Source: Sphaerisporangium siamense (lineage in GTDB: Bacteria; Actinomycetota; Actinomycetes; Streptosporangiales; Streptosporangiaceae). From it: a stretch of DNA of 64,000 nt. Below are positions 53,486-63,783 of the stretch, piece by piece. The notes beneath the pieces were generated by a model. It saw only the letters and a list, made by a program, of their open reading frames with translations. It made no database searches and was not told where the DNA came from. The stretch covers positions 2,976,001-3,040,000 of the forward strand of contig NZ_JACHND010000001.1 in assembly GCF_014205275.1 (NCBI RefSeq), in the 5' to 3' direction. Position numbers and translations under genes: made by a program. The stretch's first letter is position 1, and every line of letters begins with the position of its first letter.

Positions 53486-53690
53486 CCGTGAAGTGCCCAG
53501 TGACCGGGGGCCCAAAGGGATAGCCGAGCCATGCCACGGTACTGCGAAACCTATAGGGTCGGGAAAATATCCCGGCTGTCCGGAATTCCCGTGAGGGCCA
53601 TCCGATTCTCCGTCGACGCCGGCGTCCCGCCCTGGCGCGAAAACGCACCGCGTCCGGCTACCGGTTGGACGGAGACGCGGACGTGGCGCG
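53486..53690 (+). pseudogene. Decayed duplicate of the MerR gene and its promoter
   Basis: From ATG 53531 the frame reads TYRVGKISRLSGIPVRAIRF, closely matching the intact MerR at 49306-50247. Near 53645 the frame shifts by one: TASGYRLDGDADVARPE continues in another frame, matching the intact TPAGYRLYGEADVARLE. Soon after, similarity ends, and the coiled coil and C-terminal domain are missing. The upstream segment (53486-53506) matches the intact gene's promoter at 16 of 21 positions, including a degenerate CCAGT dyad. It is a truncated, frameshifted relic of a duplication or a related gene. Confidence 0.8.
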
Positions 53691-53764
53691 GCCCGAATGC
53701 GCACGCCGGCCCAAGGCCACCAGGAGCTTGACCCGTGCGCCGAGCGTCACCGGCGGTCGGTGGC

Positions 53765-54811
53765 TCAGGTCAAGAAGGGGGAGACGACGAGCCAGCCGGG
53801 GTCGGGGGTGGATTCGACGGTCGGGGTGCCGTCGGTCCAGGTCTCGGCGACCTCCTCGGCGCGCTGGACGGCGTCGGTGGACGGGTCGCCGTAGACGTGC
53901 AGGACCCGGTTGCCTTCGCTGCTCATGTGGACGGCGAGCACGGCGGTGTCGCCGAGTCGCGCGGTCAGCCGCTCCTCGAAGGCGCGCAGCGCCTCGGCCG
54001 CGTCTCCCGCGGGCAGGCCGTCCGGGTCGCGCTCGGCGTACGGCAGGGTGATCGCGATGTGCCGGTCGAAGAGGGGGTGGTCGACGGGGCGCAGGGGGTA
54101 GCGCGTGGCGGCGACCAGGGGCGCCCCGCCGGCCGTCTGCCCGGTCAGCACGGCCCACTGTTCGCCCTGGTGCTCGGCGGCGAGGTCGGCGACCATGGCG
54201 GGCAGGTAGACGGCCGGCACCGCGTCGATGGGCGGGGCGGTGGCGGCGGTGAGGTCGCCGATCCAGCGGGCGACCTCGTCCTCGCCGATCAGCCGGTCGA
54301 GCGCGAGGAAGGCCGCCTCGGTACGGCTCTCGTCCCCCAGGTCCGGAAAAATCGGGTGATAGGCGGAGACGTCCATGCGGGGCGCGCCGGGCGGCACCCG
54401 CAGGCCCAGCACCAGCTTGCCGAGCGCGAACTCGCGCCCGTCCACCTCCAGCACGAGATCGGCCGGGTGTGAGGACGCCTGCCGCGACGGGTGGAACTCC
54501 CACAGCGCGTCCGGTGGCGGCGCCGCGAGCGCCCAGCGGTGCGCGAGCGGGCGCAGCTCCGGATCGCCGTCGCAGGACACCACCAGCGACCGCAGCGCCT
54601 CGCGGCCCGGCGTGATCTCGGCGACCAGCCCGGGGTGGACGGCCGCGATCGCCGGCGCGAGCAGCTCGTCCGCCGCCGCAACGCCCCCGGCCTCCAGCAG
54701 CGCGTCGACCTCCGGCCGCGTCGCCGCCCACCACGCCCAGAAACCGGCGATGGCGGCGTCCCCCGCCCGGCCCGCCCCGGCCTCGTCGCTCTCGTGCCCG
54801 AACAGTCGCAT
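53765..54811 (-). CDS. DUF695-like protein of unknown function
   Basis: A 348-residue protein. The N-terminal region has AIAGFWAWWAATRPEVDALL, then VVSCDGDPELRPLAHRWALA and PDALWEFHPSRQASSHPADL, a pattern I link with DUF695-like proteins. A second half contains YPLRPVDHPLFDRHIAITLP and AVHMSSEGNRVLHVYGDP. No signal peptide or membrane helix is visible. The ATG at 54811 has GGGAGGA about 9 nt upstream. It is divergent from mnmA. The family name is from remembered motifs. Confidence 0.6.
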   Translation of the reverse strand: MRLFGHESDEAGAGRAGDAAIAGFWAWWAATRPEVDALLEAGGVAAADELLAPAIAAVHPGLVAEITPGREALRSLVVSCDGDPELRPLAHRWALAAPPPDALWEFHPSRQASSHPADLVLEVDGREFALGKLVLGLRVPPGAPRMDVSAYHPIFPDLGDESRTEAAFLALDRLIGEDEVARWIGDLTAATAPPIDAVPAVYLPAMVADLAAEHQGEQWAVLTGQTAGGAPLVAATRYPLRPVDHPLFDRHIAITLPYAERDPDGLPAGDAAEALRAFEERLTARLGDTAVLAVHMSSEGNRVLHVYGDPSTDAVQRAEEVAETWTDGTPTVESTPDPGWLVVSPFLT

Positions 54812-54930
54812 GAGCAAGCATCCTCCCAGCCCCCGGGCCCGAACGCCAACGCGGACCCGCCCCCACCGCCCGCCGAGCAGGGTACGGAGATACCCGTGGG
54901 GGGTCGGGGGGAGGGTAGTCTCGGAGTGTT

Positions 54931-56001
54931 ATGAGTCTTCGTGTGCTTGCCGCCATGTCGGGCGGCGTCGACTCCGCGGTGGCCGCGGCGCGGATCGCCG
55001 AGGCCGGGTACGACGTCACCGGCGTTCACCTGGCGCTGTCGTCGAACCCCAAGTCGTACCGCACCGGCGCCCGTGGCTGCTGCACGCTGGAGGACTCCCG
55101 CGACGCCCGCCGCGCCGCCGACGTCATCGGCATCCCTTTCTATGTCTGGGACATGGCCGAGCGCTTCCACCGCGACGTCGTCGAGGACTTCGTCAGCGAG
55201 TACGCCGCGGGCCGCACCCCGAACCCCTGCCTGCGCTGCAACGAGAAGATCAAGTTCGAGGCCGTGCTCGACCGGGCGCTGGCCCTCGGCTTCGACGCGG
55301 TCGCCACCGGCCACCACGCCCGCCTGGAGGACGGGGTGCTGCGCAGGAGCGTCGACGCGGGCAAGGACCAGTCGTACGTCCTCGGCGTGCTGACGCGCGA
55401 CCAGCTCTCCCACGCGATCTTCCCGCTGGGCGGTTCCACCAAGGCCCAGGTCCGCGAGGAGGCCGCCGCCCGCGGCCTGACCGTGGCCGACAAGCCCGAC
55501 AGCCACGACATCTGCTTCATCGCCGACGGCGACACCCGCGGTTTCCTCGCCGAACGGCTCGGCGCCGAGCGCGGCCCGATCGTCGACGAGACCGGCGCGG
55601 TCCTCGGCACCCACGAGGGGGCGTACGGCTACACGGTCGGCCAGCGCAAGGGCCTGCGGCTCGACCGTCCGACCGCCGACGGCCGCCCGAGGTACGTGCT
55701 GTCCATCGAGCCGGTGTCCAACACGGTCACCGTGGGCCCGCGCGAGTCGCTGGCCGTGAGCACGATCGTCGCCGAGCGCCCGATCTTCAACGGGCCGGTG
55801 GCGGAGCCGCGCGAGCCGCTGGCCTGCCAGGTGCAGCTCCGCGCGCACGGCGAGGTGTACGGCTGCCGTGCCCAGCTCTCCGGCGGCGTGCTGCACATCG
55901 CGCTGGACTCCCCGGCGACCGGCGTGGCGGCGGGTCAGGCGGCCGTCCTCTACAGCGGGGACACCGTCCTCGGCTCCGCCACCATCACCTCGTCGTCCTG
56001 A
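54931..56001 (+). CDS. mnmA: tRNA 2-thiouridylase MnmA
   Basis: A 356-residue enzyme. The PP-loop is [15 protein letters not shown]. The two catalytic Cys lie in [16 protein letters not shown] and [14 protein letters not shown]. It adds sulfur to U34 of certain tRNAs, taking persulfide sulfur from a cysteine desulfurase. The usual domain order is present through the C-terminal barrel ([20 protein letters not shown]). The ATG at 54931 reads [11 protein letters not shown]. The NifS at 48.1 kb could be its sulfur donor, though they are not one operon. Confidence 0.95.
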   Translation: MSLRVLAAMSGGVDSAVAAARIAEAGYDVTGVHLALSSNPKSYRTGARGCCTLEDSRDARRAADVIGIPFYVWDMAERFHRDVVEDFVSEYAAGRTPNPCLRCNEKIKFEAVLDRALALGFDAVATGHHARLEDGVLRRSVDAGKDQSYVLGVLTRDQLSHAIFPLGGSTKAQVREEAAARGLTVADKPDSHDICFIADGDTRGFLAERLGAERGPIVDETGAVLGTHEGAYGYTVGQRKGLRLDRPTADGRPRYVLSIEPVSNTVTVGPRESLAVSTIVAERPIFNGPVAEPREPLACQVQLRAHGEVYGCRAQLSGGVLHIALDSPATGVAAGQAAVLYSGDTVLGSATITSSS

Positions 56002-56025
56002 GCCGTCGCGCGGCCCGGCGGCGGG

Positions 56026-56670
56026 TCAATCGCCGATGACGACGCTCTCGCCCGGCTTCAGGCGGCGGAAGTCGCCGCCCTGGGCCTGCGCGCTCCGGTC
56101 GAGCAGCCCGTCCACCAGCGACAACCCCACGTCGTTGTACAGGCCGTCGTGGATGGAGAACGCCCGCGTGGGGTTCACGGCCTTGAGGTAGTCGAGCATC
56201 TCGGCGGCCTTCATCCACGGCCCGCCGGTCGGGGTGAGCAGCGTGCCCACCGGGCTCCCCGGGACGGTGAAGGCGTCGCCGGGGTGGAAGACCTCGCCGT
56301 CGATGAGGAAGCCGATGTTCTGCACCGGGGGCATCTCGGGCCAGATCTTGGCGTGCTCCTGACCGGCCACGCCCACCTCGAACCCCGCCGCGGTGAACGC
56401 GTCGCCCTCGCCGACGACGTTGACCTTCGCGCTCAGCCCCTCCAGTTGCGCCGCGACCGCCGCGCACGTCCAGATCTGGACACCGGAGGCGAGCGCGGCG
56501 AGGCGCTTGACCTCCAGGTGATCGAAGTGCTCGTGAGTGATCAGCACGGCGTCGGCGCCCTCGACGGCCGACTCCTCGGTGAGACCGCCGGGGTCGATCA
56601 CCAAGGTCGAGCCGTCCTTCCGCAGGCGCACGCACGCGTGTCCGTGCTTGGTGAGTGTGATGGGATTCAT
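56026..56670 (-). CDS. UlaG-like metallo-beta-lactamase-fold hydrolase
   Basis: A 214-residue MBL-fold protein. LTKHGHACVRLRKDG starts it, TLVIDPGGLTEES follows, and the metal site is VLITHEHFDHLEVKRL, with VFHPGDAFTVPG and AFSIHDGLYNDVG supplying further ligands. It belongs with UlaG-like hydrolases; the substrate is unknown. The ATG at 56670 overlaps the exporter stop by ATGA, so it is translated with the peptide exporter. This coupling is the only hint at a role. Confidence 0.88.
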   Translation of the reverse strand: MNPITLTKHGHACVRLRKDGSTLVIDPGGLTEESAVEGADAVLITHEHFDHLEVKRLAALASGVQIWTCAAVAAQLEGLSAKVNVVGEGDAFTAAGFEVGVAGQEHAKIWPEMPPVQNIGFLIDGEVFHPGDAFTVPGSPVGTLLTPTGGPWMKAAEMLDYLKAVNPTRAFSIHDGLYNDVGLSLVDGLLDRSAQAQGGDFRRLKPGESVVIGD

Positions 56671-58844
56671 GTTCCCATCATGACCCCCGGCGCCGTCCGG
56701 CCGCCGACCAGCGTGGCGTACTCGCCGCCGAGGGCCAGCAACTCCGCGTGGCCGCCCTGCTCGACGATCCGCCCGTCGCGCAGGACGAGGATCAGGTCGG
56801 CGTCCCTGACGGTGCTCAGCCGGTGCGCGACCACGATCCTCGTCTGGCGAAGCCCGGACAGGCGCGCCTCGATGGCGGCCTCGGTGGCGGTGTCCAGGTG
56901 GCTCGTGGCCTCGTCCAGGACGAGCAGGCGCGGCTCCGACAGAAGGGCCCTGGCCAGCGCGATCCGCTGCCGCTGGCCGCCGGACAGGCCGTGCCCCTCC
57001 GGCAGCGGCGTGTCATAGCCGAGCGGCATGCGGGCGATCTCGTCGTGGACGCAGGCCAGCCGGGCGGCGGCGACCACCTGTTCCAGCGGCGCGTCCGGGT
57101 CGCCGAGGGCGATGTTGTCCCTGATCGTGCCGGAGAACAGCGCGGGCTCCTGGGTGACGACGCCGAACCGGCGGCGCAGCGCGGGCGTCCACGCGGCGGG
57201 CGGGGCCACGCCGTCGTAGCGCACCTCGCCCTCCTCGGGCGCGTACAGCCCGAGCATGATCCGCGCCAGCGTGCTCTTGCCGGAGCCCGAGCGTCCGACC
57301 AGCGCGATCTTCTGGCCGGGCCGGGCCAGCAGCGACACCTCGCGCACGGTCCACGCCCCGCGCGGGTCGTACCGGAAGCCGACCCCGCGCAGCTCGACGG
57401 CGCCCTGAAGCTCGGGCAGGCGCGGCTCGTCCGCGGCGCCCGGCTCGGGGCCGGTGTCCAGGATGTCGGCGAGCCTGCGAACCGCCGCGCCGGCGACCTG
57501 CATGCGCTGCACGGCGCTCATCAGGGAGTTCAGCGGCGTGATCGCGGCCAGGGCGACGGCGTTCAGGGCGAGCAGCGTGCCGAGCGTCATGTCGTGGCCG
57601 AGCACGCGCCAGGCGCCGGCCCACAGCAGGACCATGGGCGTCATCACGTGGAGCGAGGTCTGCGCGGCCACCACGCCGCCGACGGCCCGCGTGCCGCGCG
57701 CGGCGGCGTCGAGCTGGGCCTCGAACAGCGCCGCCCACCGGTCGATCACCCGGCGCTCGGCGCTCATCGCCTTCAGCGACTCCACGCCCCGGATGGACTC
57801 GATCAGCCGTCCCTGGGCCTCCGCCTGGGCGGCGAGCTGCCGCTGGGCCAGCGCGGCGGTGCGCCGCCGCGTGCCGAACAGCAGCAGGGCGTGCGCGGCG
57901 ACGATGCCGAGCAGGCAGAGGCCGAGCACACGGTCCCCGGCCATGACGAGGGCGATGTAGACGACGGCGAGCGGGCCGTCCAGCATCGCGGGCAGCACCT
58001 GGCCGGTGGCCAGCTCCCTGATCGCGGTGACGCCCTCGGCCCTGGCGACCAGGTCGCCGGTGCCGCGCAGGGCGAAGAACCGGTACGGCAGCGCGAACAG
58101 GTGACGCACGGTCTCGGTGGTGAGGCGGCGGTCGACGCGCGTCTGGAGCGCCGCGAGCACGCGCACGCGCGCGAGGCCCAGCGCGAGCTGGGCGCCCGCG
58201 GCCACCGCCACGCCGGCGCCGATCAACGGCAGCGGGTCCGCCGAACCGGACGGCAGCACCCGGTCGACGATCAGGCCGGAGCCGAGCGGCAGCACCAGGC
58301 CGAGCGCCTGGAGCAGCACCGAGGCGAGCACGACCAGCGCGACCAGGCCGCGTGAGCGGCGCAGCGCGTCCAGGAGCATGCGCCGCCGCCAGGGCCGTAC
58401 GGGAAGGTCGATCCGTCCCGGACGGAAGCCGGGGCCGGGCGTGGGGACGATGACGACGCCGGTGAAGCCCGCGGCGAACTCCTCGCGGGTGAGCCGCAGA
58501 CGGCCCCGGGCCGGGTCGGCGACCTCCACGCCCCGGCGCCCGTGGCGCTCGACGACCACGAAGTGGCCGGACCTCCAGTGCGCGATGGCGGGCAGGGCCA
58601 CCCGGCCGAGTCCGTCCGGCGCGATCCGCATGGCGACCGGCGCGAGGCCGTACTCGCGGGCGGCGGCCACCAGCGCGCGTGCGGTGGTCCCGTCGCGGGA
58701 CGGGCCGATCCTGCCGCCGACCTCCCGGAGCGTCGTGCGCAGCCCGTGGTGGCGCAGGACCATCGTCAGGCAGGCGGCCCCGCAGTCCGTCATGGTGTTC
58801 TGCCGCACCACCGGGACGCGGCGGCGCCGGGCCCGTCCGGACAC
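56667..58844 (-). CDS. Peptidase-containing ABC exporter with C39 domain
   Basis: A 725-residue exporter with three parts. The N-terminal C39 peptidase has the catalytic Cys in NTMTDCGAACLTMVLRHHG, the His in GHFVVVERHG and the Asp in EVADPARGRL. A membrane part of about six helices follows (LVALVVLASVLLQALGLVL). The ATPase has Walker A VGRSGSGKSTLA, signature LSGGQRQRIALARAL and Walker B LLVLDEATSHLD. Such exporters cut the leader after a GG pair and export the peptide. The GTG at 58844 has GAGGAAG before it. The 42-residue GG peptide just upstream is the expected substrate. Confidence 0.93.
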   Translation of the reverse strand: MSGRARRRRVPVVRQNTMTDCGAACLTMVLRHHGLRTTLREVGGRIGPSRDGTTARALVAAAREYGLAPVAMRIAPDGLGRVALPAIAHWRSGHFVVVERHGRRGVEVADPARGRLRLTREEFAAGFTGVVIVPTPGPGFRPGRIDLPVRPWRRRMLLDALRRSRGLVALVVLASVLLQALGLVLPLGSGLIVDRVLPSGSADPLPLIGAGVAVAAGAQLALGLARVRVLAALQTRVDRRLTTETVRHLFALPYRFFALRGTGDLVARAEGVTAIRELATGQVLPAMLDGPLAVVYIALVMAGDRVLGLCLLGIVAAHALLLFGTRRRTAALAQRQLAAQAEAQGRLIESIRGVESLKAMSAERRVIDRWAALFEAQLDAAARGTRAVGGVVAAQTSLHVMTPMVLLWAGAWRVLGHDMTLGTLLALNAVALAAITPLNSLMSAVQRMQVAGAAVRRLADILDTGPEPGAADEPRLPELQGAVELRGVGFRYDPRGAWTVREVSLLARPGQKIALVGRSGSGKSTLARIMLGLYAPEEGEVRYDGVAPPAAWTPALRRRFGVVTQEPALFSGTIRDNIALGDPDAPLEQVVAAARLACVHDEIARMPLGYDTPLPEGHGLSGGQRQRIALARALLSEPRLLVLDEATSHLDTATEAAIEARLSGLRQTRIVVAHRLSTVRDADLILVLRDGRIVEQGGHAELLALGGEYATLVGGRTAPGVMMGT

Positions 58845-58876
58845 CCGTCTTCCTCTTCCTGGGTCTTGGCGATGGG

Positions 58877-58910
58877 CGGGCCCGGGGCGGGTACCCCCGT
58901 CCCGGGCCCG
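58877..58910 (-). terminator. Strong hairpin between precursor and exporter genes
   Basis: Two 15-nt arms pair with a single G-T: CGGGCCCGGGGCGGG (58877-58891) and CCCGTCCCGGGCCCG (58896-58910), loop TACC. Placed between the small gene and the exporter, it could be a leaky terminator giving more precursor than exporter. Confidence 0.7.
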
Positions 58911-58955
58911 TTCGTGAACGGATCGGCGGCCCGCCGGGCGTGGCGGGCGGCCGTC

Positions 58956-59084
58956 TCAGACGGAGACGCAGATGCCCGGCGGGTCGATGTAGAGGCCCAT
59001 CGAGACCTCCACCTTCTGACCTCCGCTGAGCTGCTCCAGCTCCTCGTCGCCGAGCACCTGCCCGGTCGTCTCGTTCTGGTCCAC
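58956..59084 (-). CDS. Double-glycine leader peptide, putative exported RiPP/bacteriocin-like precursor
   Basis: A 42-residue peptide with the leader DQNETTGQVLGDEELEQLSGG, which ends in a GG pair after the LGDEELEQLS pattern typical of C39 exporter substrates. The core of 20 residues starts QKVEVSMGLY, contains IDPPG and ends GICVSV with a single Cys. The GTG at 59084 is chosen because AAAGGAGG lies 7 nt upstream; an in-frame GTG at 59090 is too close to that site. It is too short for normal gene finding. It lies just before the C39 exporter on the same strand. No modifying enzyme is nearby, so the product may be unmodified. Confidence 0.75.
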   Translation of the reverse strand: MDQNETTGQVLGDEELEQLSGGQKVEVSMGLYIDPPGICVSV

Positions 59085-59273
59085 GCTCACCCCTCCTTTC
59101 GTCGATCTTTCACGGGCCGCCGGATCGCCCGGCGGCGTTCCCGGGGGTCGGCCCGGTGATCCAAGGAATATGGGGCCGCTCTTGGAATCGGCTTGGACAG
59201 GACTGAACAGGACGGGACGGCTCCCGCGGCGGCGCGTCACCCGTTCGCCCGGCAGTCCCTAAGCTTGCGGCTT

Positions 59274-60284
59274 GTGAGCGAGTTTCCGTGGGGCCAGGCC
59301 AGCGCGACGGGGGTGGGGTCCCACCCGGGCGCCGACCATGTCGAGACGTTGCGGGTGGTGTTCGGCGAGGTCCCCGACCTGCCGTATCTGCCCGAGCTTC
59401 CCGACCGCGGCGTCGGCGCCGACATGGTGGGGCGCACGGCGTCGCTGCTGGTCGACCTGGCGGTGGAGGTGCAGCCGTCCGGGTGGCGGTTCACCGACAG
59501 GCCGGGCCGCGACCTGCGCAGGGCCAGAGAACACCTCGCCCGCGACCTCGACGGCCTGGAGGAGGTCGCCCAGGGGTACGAGGGCCCGCTGAAGATCCAG
59601 GTCTGCGGGCCGTGGACCCTCGCGGGCACCGTCGAGCTGCGCTACGGCGACCGCACGCTGGCCGACCCCGGCGCGGTCCGCGACCTGGCCGACTCGCTGG
59701 CCGAGGGGCTCGCCGCGCACATCGCCGCCGTGCGGTCCCGCGTGCCGGGCGCCACGGTGGTGGTCCAGGTGGAGGAGCCGGGCCTGCCGGGGGTGCTCGC
59801 CGGGACGGTGCCGACGGCCTCGGGGTTCGGGCGGCTGGCCGCCGTGGAGCCCCCGGTCGCGGCCGAGCGGCTGCGCGCGGTGCTCCCGTCCGACGCGTTC
59901 ACGGTCGTCCACTGCTGCGCGCCCGAGGTGCCGTTCGACGTGCTGCGCTCGGCCGGGGTGCGGGGCGTCTCGCTGGACGCGGGGCTGTTGCGGCGCAGGG
60001 ACGAGGACGCGATCGGCGAGGCGATCGACCGGGGGACGGCCCTGTTCCTCGGCGTCGTGCCCGGCACGGACGCCCGGCTGCCCGACGTCGGCGTGGTGGC
60101 CAAGCCGGCCGTCGAGCTGTGGCGCAGGCTCGGCTTCGCGCCCGCGGACCTGGCGCGCCAGGTGGTGCTCACCCCGTCGTGCGGGCTGGCCGGCGCCTCA
60201 CCCGGGTACGCCAGGGCCGCGCTCGCCCGGTGCCGCGAGGCCGCCCGCGTGCTGCGCGAGGACCCCGAGGACGAACGCGACTGA
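59274..60284 (+). CDS. MetE-like cobalamin-independent methionine synthase family protein
   Basis: A 336-residue protein equal to the C-terminal catalytic half of MetE. The zinc ligands are seen in FTVVHCCAPEVPFD (His, Cys) and LTPSCGLAGASPGYARAA (Cys). It starts SEFPWGQASATGVGSHPGAD. Full MetE is about 750 residues, so the N-terminal half is absent; short forms like this are common in actinobacteria. Whether it makes methionine or acts on another thiol is unknown. The GTG at 59274 fits the conserved start. The gene is divergent from the peptide operon. Confidence 0.88.
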   Translation: MSEFPWGQASATGVGSHPGADHVETLRVVFGEVPDLPYLPELPDRGVGADMVGRTASLLVDLAVEVQPSGWRFTDRPGRDLRRAREHLARDLDGLEEVAQGYEGPLKIQVCGPWTLAGTVELRYGDRTLADPGAVRDLADSLAEGLAAHIAAVRSRVPGATVVVQVEEPGLPGVLAGTVPTASGFGRLAAVEPPVAAERLRAVLPSDAFTVVHCCAPEVPFDVLRSAGVRGVSLDAGLLRRRDEDAIGEAIDRGTALFLGVVPGTDARLPDVGVVAKPAVELWRRLGFAPADLARQVVLTPSCGLAGASPGYARAALARCREAARVLREDPEDERD

Positions 60285-60331
60285 TCCGGCCGGACGAGTG
60301 CGCTTCAAGTGCCTCGCAAGCGGCGTGCCCT

Positions 60332-60362
60332 ATTCCTGGATGGCGTGGAACCACCCAGGAAT
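60332..60362 (+). promoter_or_regulatory. Leader hairpin before the secreted protein gene
   Basis: ATTCCTGG (60332-60339) pairs with CCAGGAAT (60355-60362), and GTGG-AA-CCAC forms an inner stem. It ends 15 nt before the ATG, so it could affect mRNA stability or translation. Confidence 0.4.
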
Positions 60363-60377
60363 CCGGGAGAGAAAGTC

Positions 60378-60866
60378 ATGCGCAGCGGTCTTCGCGTCCT
60401 GCTCGGCCTCACCACCGCCGCGGCCCTCGGCCTCGGCCTGCCCGCCGCGGCGTCGGCCTCTGTATCGGCTCCTGTATCGGGCTCTGTATCGGGCTCGGTG
60501 TCGGCCTCCGGTGCCGCGGTGAGCTCGGCCGCCGAGAGGTGGGAATGGGGGCCCACCGCGTCCACGGACTTCAAGGGCTGGGCGTCGGGCGAGATCCGGA
60601 CGACGCGGTCCGGCCTGCGGATCAGCGGCGACGTGTACGACGCCGGGGGCGCCCGCACGTGCACCTGGCTGAAGATCAAGTGGCTGACCGACCGCGGCAA
60701 GTGGCGCACCGCGACGTACAAGAACTGCTCGCAGTCCAGGACGCGGTCCTTCCGGATCAACGCCGGGTACATGCTGACGTCCTCCGCCAAGGTGTGCCGG
60801 GGCACCTCGACCCGCGTCACCGGCAAGTGCTCGCACTGGGAGGGCGTGTGGTCCCAGGGCGGCTGA
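60378..60866 (+). CDS. Small secreted protein
   Basis: A 162-residue protein with a Sec signal: RSGLRVLLGLTTAAALGLGL followed by AAASASV, cleavable near residue 27. A low-complexity SVSAPVSGSVSGSVSASG segment comes from short tandem DNA repeats (TGTATCGG units, about 60470-60510). The mature part has four Cys (ARTCTWLKIKWL, TYKNCSQSRT, AKVCRGTS, TGKCSHWEG), which suggests two disulfides. No family is named. It is a single gene followed by a terminator. Confidence 0.8.
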   Translation: MRSGLRVLLGLTTAAALGLGLPAAASASVSAPVSGSVSGSVSASGAAVSSAAERWEWGPTASTDFKGWASGEIRTTRSGLRISGDVYDAGGARTCTWLKIKWLTDRGKWRTATYKNCSQSRTRSFRINAGYMLTSSAKVCRGTSTRVTGKCSHWEGVWSQGG

Positions 60867-60931
60867 CCACGAAAGCCTGATAAGTCGGCAAATAGTGGTT
60901 GTGCCGGTCTTTGCCGGACACCCTGATTCTT

Positions 60932-60968
60932 CAGGCGATCCCGGGGGGACGACGCCCGGGATCGCCTG
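60932..60968 (+). terminator. Terminator after the secreted protein gene
   Basis: CAGGCGATCCCGGG and CCCGGGATCGCCTG are perfect 14-bp arms around a 9-nt loop, followed by TT, 65 nt after the stop. Confidence 0.85.
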
Positions 60969-61083
60969 TTGCCGTCCGGGTCCGTTTCATGGGGAAATGT
61001 CGGTGCCAGATGGCATGGTGGAGGTAACGATTGCCCAGGTAGAGCGCCGATGCGCGGGCGCGAGCACGCGCCGCTGCCCGTAG

Positions 61084-63336
<2,253 letters not shown>

Positions 63337-63783
63337 CGGACGGAGGTCCCAGAAGCGGCGCCCGCCCGCGCCGTCGAGCAGGGGAGACGCGGCCCGACGC
63401 CCGGCGGGCCGCATGCTCGACTTGCCGATGGGCGGCCCGCGCCACACCGCGGCCCCCGCTGACCCTCGCAGGCCCGTGCGCGGCCGGTCCGGCGTCGTCG
63501 GACGCCCTGCGCGGCCGTGCCGAGCGTGAACACCTGCGCGGAAGCCGCGCGGCGCGGGCGCCGGTGAATCAGAATGGTCAAGTGCGGGTCAAACCGCGTG
63601 TGGACTCTTGTGGAGGGTTCCAGGGGGCATTTCACGGGATCCGGACCGGCTGGGGGAGCCGGAGGAAGGGTGACGTAACACGAGGTCCCGAAATATTCGG
63701 TGACGCAACGTGCCCAACCGGTTTCGCGAAGTGGCCCAAAGGCCGTACCCTCCCATAGTGACCTCTTGGGGGTTTACTTGCCT
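63337..63783 (+). other. Non-coding region with direct repeats before the last gene
   Basis: No gene is supported in these 447 bp. GGTGACG(T/C)AAC occurs twice as a direct repeat (63669-63679 and 63699-63709), spaced 30 bp, or about three helical turns. The copies could bind a regulator of the gene at 63784. I see no match to a known riboswitch. Confidence 0.45.

Noticed and set aside
63640-63783. A c-di-GMP riboswitch before the last gene
   Set aside because: The GACGCAA pieces recall such elements, but the conserved core and stems are not present.
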